DNA of 6,704 bases from an uncultured Collinsella sp. GTDB taxonomy: Bacteria > Actinomycetota > Coriobacteriia > Coriobacteriales > Coriobacteriaceae. The notes below the pieces were generated by a model. It saw nothing but the letters and a program-made list of their open reading frames with translations. It was not told the origin of the DNA and searched no databases. This document shows positions 1 to 6,200 of the stretch, one piece after another. The stretch covers positions 1 to 6,704 of the forward strand of contig URKU01000103.1 in the NCBI GenBank assembly GCA_900548515.1. The letters are read 5' to 3'. Each line of letters starts with the position of its first letter. Positions within the stretch are counted from its first letter, which is position 1. Both the position numbers and the translations under genes were made by a program.

Positions 1-2977
1 CGGCGCCCTGCTGATGGGCATCGGCGGCGGTATCGGCTTGGTCGGCACCTTGCTGGCCATTGTCGGCGCCGTTCTTTACGTGCTCGAGCGCACGGGCCAC
101 CCCGTGGTTTCGCGCCTGGGCAAGACGGGCGTGAGCCAAAATGTCATCGCCTACCACAAGGCCTCGGGCCCGCTCGCGTCTCCGCGCAACCGCCCGGTGG
201 TCGTTGTCGCACACTACGACTCTCCCCGTGCTGAGCTGCTCGCCCGCGAGCCCTATGCTTCGTATCGTGCGCTCATCGCCAAGCTGTTGCCCGTTGCCAC
301 GATTGCCCCTGCTGCCGTTGCCATCCTGCGTATCCTGCCGCTCCCCGGCGCGCTCAAGGTTCTGCTGTGGATTGTCGCGATCCTCGCTTCCCTCGTTGCA
401 CTTGCCAACGCGGCAAACATCATCTCTAACCGCCACGTTCTTCCCTATACGTCCGGCGCGGTGTGCAACAAGTCCTCTGTCGCCGCTATGCTCGGCGTTA
501 TGGACAACGTTGCTCCCTTCCAGGGCGAAAACGAGTTTCCCGACGATGTTCCGTTCGATACCTATTTTGGGGAGCAGAAGCGTCGTGCCGAGGAAATGGC
601 GCGCGCAGCGGCGGAGTATGCCGCGGCCCAGCAGCAAAACGACTACGGTAACACCATCGAGTATGAAGAGCCTACCTACGCCGAGGACGAGTTCGGTCAG
701 CCGATTGCTCCCGACGCTCAAACCGAGCCCGAACAGGGCGAGGCTTTCGACGAGCAGATCGAGGGCTTTGAGGGTGCGTCTGCCGACGAGACGCTGATTG
801 GCGCCATTGTGCCCGAGGATCAGAATCAGGCTGTCCAGGCCGAAGAGTTCAATGACGAGGTTTCCGCTGCCGAGCCGGTGGAGGAGCCTGTCGCGGCCGA
901 GCCCGAGCCCAAGCTCTATCGCAATGCCGCCGGCAACATTCGCTTTGGTTCGGATGCCATCCGTGCACTCGGAATGCTTCCCGAGTCCTGCACGCTCGAT
1001 TACGAGGAGGGCGAGGAGCCGACGTTTGAGCCCGAGCCTGCGCCCGTTGTCACTGCGGATGATGAGTCTGCCGCGGTTACCGCTGCCGTTGCCGAGCCCG
1101 AGGCGGTGTCCGCGATCGATCCCGCGGCAGGACTGGACATTTTGGCTCCCGCCGCGCCGGCGCAAGACGTTGCGGACGAGTCTGACGACGATTACGTTGA
1201 ACAGCCGAGGCGCGTGTCTTACGAGAGCGATACTGATTTCTCTGCCGAGATTCCCGCGGCAACGCCCCATGCCGATATTGCATCCGCGTTCTCTTCGATT
1301 GGCGCCAGCGCTTCCAGCTTCTTTAAGGGTGCGCTTGCAAAGGGCAGGAAATTTGTCGACGATTTCGAGGAGAAGCGCGCTGCCGCACGCGAGGCTGCCG
1401 AGCAGGAGGCTATCGCTCAGCAGCAGGCAGCCGAGGCGGCACGTGAGCGCGCGGCGCAAGAGTTCGAGCAGAACGAGGCTATGCAGTCCGGGCCCGTCGA
1501 CGCTGCCGAAGCTACGACGTCCTTTGAGTCCCAGCAACCGACGTCAGCGGATGTTGTTGAGGCAACAACGTCTTTCGAGGCTCAGCAGCACGTCGATAGC
1601 ACCATGTCGTTTGATGCCGCGCAGTTCGATTCCACGATAACGTTTGAAAAGCAAGGCACCGCAATTGCCGAGCCCCTTCCTGTTTCCGATGAGCAGGGCG
1701 ACGCGGCAGACGATGACGAGCCCATTGATGCTGCCGAAATCCAAGATGCCGCCGAGGACGAGTCCGTCGAGGCCAACTCTGACGAAGAGCAATACGCGGC
1801 AGCCGATCAAGGTGATTCGACCGAGGTCGAGCAGGAGGAAGTGCCTGCGGTTTCCGAGACTCCCGAGACGGATGAGTCGAGGCCTTACTCCACGCAGATT
1901 TTCACCATGCCGACCCCGAGTGGTTCCGGTGCCACGGTTGCCAATGTCGCTCCCACCCAGGACGAAACGGTCGATTCCCTTATGGCCCAGATTTCCTCCC
2001 AGGCATCGCCGCGTCCGCAGATGAATGTTCCCGATCCGGCGTCGGCACCGTCGCCTGCACCTTCCTCGTCTCCGCTGGCTTCGGTCCCCGATCCGTCGCT
2101 GCCGTCTATGAAGCAGGCAAACGTTGCGTCTCGCACGTCGCTGTTCGACCTTCCCGATCCCTCTGCCCAGGTCAACGACCCCTTTGCTACTGCCCAGGGT
2201 CCCGAACCCACATCGGCACCCGTTGCGCCTTCTATGCCCGTTGCGTCGGGCGCGCAGCCGATCGAGACCATTTCGGCTCCCGCCCCGGCGGCACCCAAGT
2301 CTCGCAAACGCGGCCTGGGTGGCCTGTTCGGTCGTAAAAGGAAAAACGAGCAGGACAGCATGAGTGATTGGCTGGGCGTCGAAGACGATTACGATGCCAA
2401 GAAGTCCGGTCGCGGTATCGGTTCGTGGGATAACTTCGAGGACGATAACGATGGCTGGAAGGGCGGCGCTACGTCTTCCGATGGCGCTTCTTCCGAAGAT
2501 ATGCTCTCGGCTGTCGCCTCTATGGGCGATGATGAGCTGCTCGGTCACGATATCTGGTTTGTGGCAACGGGCGCCTCGGATTGTGATGGCGCCGGCATGA
2601 AGGCCTTCTTGGCTTCGCATCGCGATAAACTCCGCGGCGTATTCTTCATCAATCTTGAATCCGTCGGCGCCGGTAGGCTTTCGGTGGTGACGGTCGAGGG
2701 CGAACAGCAGCTGCTCAAGGGCGATCGCCGCATCATGAACCTGGTCAGCAAGGTGTGCAAGTCGTTCCATGTCGATTGTGGCGCGCTCGAGATGCCCTAT
2801 GCCAAGACCGATGCCTATGCCGCGCTCGAGGCGAGCCGCCGAGCCCTCACCATCGCCGGCGTGGACGGCACGCGTCTGGCTTGCGCTCGTACCGAGGACG
2901 ACCTGCCCCACAATGTCAACCCGACGAACATTGCCACGGTATCCGAGGTCGTGACCGAGGTTATCCGCCGTTCGTAG
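1..2977 (+). CDS. M28-like membrane peptidase or pseudopeptidase with a very long disordered insert (5' partial)
   Basis: Residues are numbered from the ATG at 14, but the frame is open to the left edge (codons from position 2), that ATG lies inside a hydrophobic segment and no ribosome site precedes it, so the true start is upstream. Seen: a membrane segment (about 1-24), HYDS at 67-70, a hydrophobic hairpin (about 92-135), then SGAVCNKSSVAAML at 147-160, which matches the M28 GxxDNxSGxAxxLE region. About 665 residues of acidic, Ala/Pro/Ser-rich sequence follow. The fold resumes at 845-987 with DIWFVATGASDCDGAG, FFINLESVGAG and a late LPHN histidine (H966). Known: M28 enzymes are di-zinc aminopeptidases with H, D, E, D, H ligands and a general-base E. 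Here by-eye alignment gives H67, C151, D856, E882, H966, with S855 at the base position. Inferred: a membrane-bound protein, catalytically altered or inactive. Basic residues after the first segment favour a cytoplasmic domain, but topology is uncertain. The M28 relationship is fairly secure; activity is not. Confidence 0.82.
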   Translation, partial: GALLMGIGGGIGLVGTLLAIVGAVLYVLERTGHPVVSRLGKTGVSQNVIAYHKASGPLASPRNRPVVVVAHYDSPRAELLAREPYASYRALIAKLLPVATIAPAAVAILRILPLPGALKVLLWIVAILASLVALANAANIISNRHVLPYTSGAVCNKSSVAAMLGVMDNVAPFQGENEFPDDVPFDTYFGEQKRRAEEMARAAAEYAAAQQQNDYGNTIEYEEPTYAEDEFGQPIAPDAQTEPEQGEAFDEQIEGFEGASADETLIGAIVPEDQNQAVQAEEFNDEVSAAEPVEEPVAAEPEPKLYRNAAGNIRFGSDAIRALGMLPESCTLDYEEGEEPTFEPEPAPVVTADDESAAVTAAVAEPEAVSAIDPAAGLDILAPAAPAQDVADESDDDYVEQPRRVSYESDTDFSAEIPAATPHADIASAFSSIGASASSFFKGALAKGRKFVDDFEEKRAAAREAAEQEAIAQQQAAEAARERAAQEFEQNEAMQSGPVDAAEATTSFESQQPTSADVVEATTSFEAQQHVDSTMSFDAAQFDSTITFEKQGTAIAEPLPVSDEQGDAADDDEPIDAAEIQDAAEDESVEANSDEEQYAAADQGDSTEVEQEEVPAVSETPETDESRPYSTQIFTMPTPSGSGATVANVAPTQDETVDSLMAQISSQASPRPQMNVPDPASAPSPAPSSSPLASVPDPSLPSMKQANVASRTSLFDLPDPSAQVNDPFATAQGPEPTSAPVAPSMPVASGAQPIETISAPAPAAPKSRKRGLGGLFGRKRKNEQDSMSDWLGVEDDYDAKKSGRGIGSWDNFEDDNDGWKGGATSSDGASSEDMLSAVASMGDDELLGHDIWFVATGASDCDGAGMKAFLASHRDKLRGVFFINLESVGAGRLSVVTVEGEQQLLKGDRRIMNLVSKVCKSFHVDCGALEMPYAKTDAYAALEASRRALTIAGVDGTRLACARTEDDLPHNVNPTNIATVSEVVTEVIRRS
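524..2521 (+). other. Long disordered insert inside the M28-like domain
   Basis: This is roughly residues 171-836 of the M28-like protein, lying between the second and third catalytic motifs. It is rich in Glu, Asp, Ala, Gln, Pro and Ser. Parts in order: a charged helix (about 184-208); an acidic stretch; a more ordered-looking island (about 300-330, with GMLPESCTLDYE); a predicted Ala/Glu/Arg coiled coil (about 445-489); four degenerate T-x-S/T-F-E/D repeats (499-547); an acidic run; a Pro/Ser-rich linker with repeated PDP motifs (about 671-725); a basic patch KSRKRGLGGLFGRKRK (762-777); and a Trp-containing acidic block (783-815). Boundaries are by eye. The open frame and acidic composition persist throughout, so it is coding sequence and not two genes fused by sequencing error. 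Confidence 0.7.
1508..1654 (+). repeat. Short degenerate peptide repeat, four copies
   Basis: Within the M28-like protein, EATTSFESQQ (499-508) and EATTSFEAQQ (516-525) are near-identical. They are followed by DSTMSFDAAQ and DSTITFEKQG. The first two also resemble each other at DNA level but differ in synonymous positions, so this is an old protein-level repeat and not a recent DNA duplication. Function unknown. Confidence 0.6.
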
Positions 2978-2987
2978 ACGGAGCTCT

Positions 2988-2993
2988 AAGGAG
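2988..2993 (+). promoter_or_regulatory. Ribosome binding site for the small membrane protein
   Basis: AAGGAG lies 5 bases before the GTG at 2999. This near-perfect Shine-Dalgarno match decides the GTG start and argues that the short downstream reading frame is really translated. Confidence 0.85.
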
Positions 2994-2998
2994 TCAAC

Positions 2999-3217
2999 GT
3001 GTTTTCGTATATTAAGCGCCATTGGCCTGTCTACGTGATTTTGACCTTGATTGCCATTGCGTTAGGATTTGGGGCTGCCTACATCGTGGGTGCAAAGGGC
3101 TCGACCCCCGCCTCCGCAATCAGCGAAGAGGTGGAGCAAGAACAGAGTACGGGTGCCGATGGGATTCCTGAGTCCGAGCAGGCAATCGTTGATGGTGGAT
3201 CTTCGTCTGCAGAGTAG
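2999..3217 (+). CDS. Small single-pass membrane protein, unknown function
   Basis: A 72-residue protein starting at GTG behind a strong AAGGAG. A short basic N-terminus (YIKRHW) is followed by one hydrophobic segment (about residues 10-32, VYVILTLIAIALGFGAAYIV). The rest is a Ser/Glu/Asp/Gly-rich acidic tail of about 38 residues with no cysteine and no evident fold. By the positive-inside rule the N-terminus should be cytoplasmic and the acidic tail outside, as a signal anchor; a cleaved signal peptide is less likely because no clear AxA site follows. It begins 21 bases after the M28-like gene and is followed by a terminator, so the two are probably co-transcribed. I do not recognise the family. 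A role as an accessory or partner of the M28-like protein is only a guess from position. Confidence 0.75.
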   Translation: MFSYIKRHWPVYVILTLIAIALGFGAAYIVGAKGSTPASAISEEVEQEQSTGADGIPESEQAIVDGGSSSAE

Positions 3218-3238
3218 ATACGGCGATTTACATGATTG

Positions 3239-3274
3239 AAAGCGGGCGAGCCAGGGGACTGGCTCGCCCGCTTT
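3239..3274. terminator. Intrinsic terminator between convergent genes, possibly bidirectional
   Basis: A perfect GC-rich stem pairs AGCGGGCGAGCCA (3241-3253) with TGGCTCGCCCGCT (3260-3272) around a 6-base loop GGGGAC. Two further A-T pairs extend it to 3239 and 3274. On the + strand a T-run (3272-3276) follows, so it clearly serves the M28-like/small-protein operon. It lies 9 bases beyond the stop of the - strand adhesin. In that direction the U-tract is only three bases and forms part of the stem, so termination there is plausible but weaker. Confidence 0.9.
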
Positions 3275-3283
3275 TTCATCGCG

Positions 3284-6200
3284 CTAGCGCTTCTTTGGGG
3301 TCGACCTAAGGCGAGCGAACCATAGGGCTGCGGCACCCGAGGTCAGGAGCGCGGTGATGCAAGCGGCGATGGGAACTGATCCTGTTGCCGGTAGGTCCTG
3401 CAGTAGGGTACAGCGTTGAATGACACGGTCCTCGTCATGTGACTCAAGTTTATCGCCGCCGCCGTTGCGGCAAAGATCGACGCGTGCGCTGTTGGTGAGT
3501 GCGGTTTGGGGCGTATAAGCCGACGTCGCCTGCATGTGCACGATTGCGCCCCGAGCGTCTGTGCCAAGGATTGCTTTGGCATCGTCAAGGTCGTCGTGCT
3601 CATCTTTGAGATCATCGCGGGTCCAAGAATCCGCATCGCTTCGAGTCGTAAAGTCGGCGGCTACCGCACCGTATTCAATTCGAATGCCCGTTACGACGGT
3701 ATTGGATGCAAGGTCGAGCTCTTCCGCCTCGAGTGTGGTGGATTCCGTGGTCGAGACATCCGCCTTCCAGAGGCGCCAGCCGTCGTAATCAACGAGGCGG
3801 CAGTCCTCACCAAGGCTCTCTTTTACTTCGTCGGACTCAAGCCAAGGATTTTCGTGTCCATCGTCAAGTGTCGCGTTCGCCGGCTCATCGACGTCTGTCG
3901 AGTCCAACGGCGTCGTGCGATACCACACGTTGCACAGACCATTGAGGTCGCCGATGGCGACGGGGGTTTCGATTGAGACGAATCTCGCCGTATCGTCCTC
4001 GGCACACTCAAGATCATCGGTAATTGTAAACTCATCAACCCAGGTAGTTGAATCGTTTCGAGCGTCGATGGTATAGGAGAAAAGCCCATCCGTATTGGTT
4101 TGCATCGTGGCACGGTTTTTACCATCGCCGTTAGCCAACAGGCCCTTTTCGATAGGTTGGACAAGTTCCTGACGCTTGTCGACCTGCCCCTTGATCTCGA
4201 TGGGCGCATCCTTCATCGCGACGGATTGGACTTCTCCCGTATCCTTTATTTCAAACGTTATCTCCTCGGCAAGGTCATAGGTCCGCGGAGACATCATTTC
4301 GCGCAACGAGTAGGTGCCGGGTGCAAGATGTTCGACGCGGTGTGGCTTGTCGGATGAGGTCCAGGAGTCTATTTCGGTTTTATCGGGACCATATAAGGTG
4401 AGCCGTGCGCCTTCTACTTCCTGCTCACCGCTTGCATCGACCTTGGAGATATCAACCTTGGTGTAATCGTCGGATACGTTAAGCCGTGCTTCTACAACGG
4501 GTGTTTTCTGGTCGGCATAAGTAAGGTCGACAATATGGGTTGTCTGATCGAGCAAGAAGCCTGCCGGCGCTTGAGTCTCGACAACCTCGTAGCGTGCGGT
4601 GCCAGATCCCAGTGGGAGGTTGTCCGCGCGTGCTTCTCCAGTTTCATCCGTCGTGACGGTAGCGACAGTCTCACCGTCGAGTGCGGCAATGCTACCGTCG
4701 GGGCGCACGATATCACCCGAGGCACGGATCTCAAAGATGGCGCCCGCGAGGCTGCTGCCGTCTACGGCATCGGTTTTAACGATCCTGATATTTCCGGTCG
4801 CGGCGTGGTCATAATACGAGGCGATTGCAACGGGCGTTAGGTTCATGTCGGCGGGTATGTTTACCTCGATTTCTTCGCCGACAAGATAGGGCTCTTTGGC
4901 CGAGGTTTCGCGTACATAATAGGTGCCCGGCACGAGCGATTCGGGCAGTGTGACGGTCCCGGTCGCGTCAGTCGTAAAGGTGTCCATTACGTTATGTGCT
5001 GGATACCAGCAAGTTTGTGAGACAGGTTCGTGATTGCTGTCGAGGAGTTGGAAGGAGAATCCGGCTAGGGGAACAGAAGCGCCTGTTTGGGCATCGCGTT
5101 TTACAATCTGGAGATGCGTCGACAGAGCGTGGTTGTCCACGATATATTGAAGCTCGGCGCCGTCGGAAATCTGATTGGCCCCGACGGTCCATTCCCCTGC
5201 ACGTTTAAAACCCTCGGGGACGGTTTCCGGAACCTCGCGAATCGTGTAGCCGGCACGGTCGTATGGGACGGCTCCGTGGACACCGGCGGGTCGCTTGCCT
5301 GTGCCGAACCATGCTTCGGGCTGATCTTTGGTGGAGGCAAAGCCATAGATGTTTGTGGTCAGTGTGCCAACAACCTGCTGAGAGCTGTTGCTGACAACCT
5401 CAAAGACAACACCACCCGCCGGCTGCTCCAGGCCGGATTGGTCGCTATTGCCGTAATCCTTGAATTTGGAAATCTCAAGGTCAAACGCAATGGGGATATC
5501 GGAAATGCGAGATTCGATCTCGACCACGCCTGAATCGCCGAGCTGGTCGGCTCCAACGGTATAGGTCCAGCTGTCGTTGGATGGCAGGTAGCCCTCGGGG
5601 GCTTTTGATTCGTAGATGGTAAAGGTTCCTAAGGGGACATCGACGAGGGTAGCCCGACCGCTTTCGTCAGTCGTGAGAATTTGCGCCCATCCAGGGGTTG
5701 ATTGCGACACACACGTGAACTCTGCTCCTGCGAGTGAAGATCCCGCCTGGGGGCCGGCATTCGTCGCGGCATCGAGTTTTACGATACGCAGATTGATGGT
5801 GCCGGGCTGTTCATCAATGGCGACCTTTCCACCGTCATTCCCCGTGGTAAAGGCGATGCGATCGCGACGGGGGACATAGCCGGCCGGCGCCTTCGTTTCA
5901 ACTAGGTAGTATGCCGTGTTGGGCAGAAGTGTTGCCTGCGCTCGACCGTTGCTGTCCATCTGGACGGTGCCGACACGCGCGCCGCTGGTGCTCTCAAAAA
6001 CATCGAATGTTGCCCCGTCAAACTGATAAGTATTGTTTCCGCTGGTAATGGCAGCGTTTGCAGACTGCTTTTGGAAGGAAACAGAGACCGCCGGCAGTAC
6101 ATAGAGCATGTCCTGACGTTTGCTGCCGCCCGATACGGCTCCTAGATAGCGCCGCGCGCGGTGCGGAGCGGCTTTGATGCTTCCTGATTTTGCGCTGTCG

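Noticed and set aside
14..16. ATG at 14 as the true start of the M28-like protein
   Set aside because: It lies within a hydrophobic run with upstream in-frame codons open to the edge and no ribosome site, so it is probably an internal Met.
141..2024. A series of adjacent open frames on the + strand in the alternative frame (141-797, 798-1640, 1644-2024), suggesting a hidden second gene
   Set aside because: The products are Ser/Pro/Arg-rich, an out-of-frame reading of acidic Ala/Glu codons. Stops break the frame and no ribosome site or domain is seen.
1544..3022. 492-codon open frame on the - strand opposite the M28-like gene
   Set aside because: It is Arg/Gly/Ile-rich with no recognisable motif, overlaps a well-supported gene, and is the expected complement of the GC-biased acidic coding sequence.
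3506..3976. 156-codon + strand open frame opposite the adhesin
   Set aside because: It lies wholly within the adhesin domains, which have clear family motifs in their own frame. It has no ribosome site or recognisable product.
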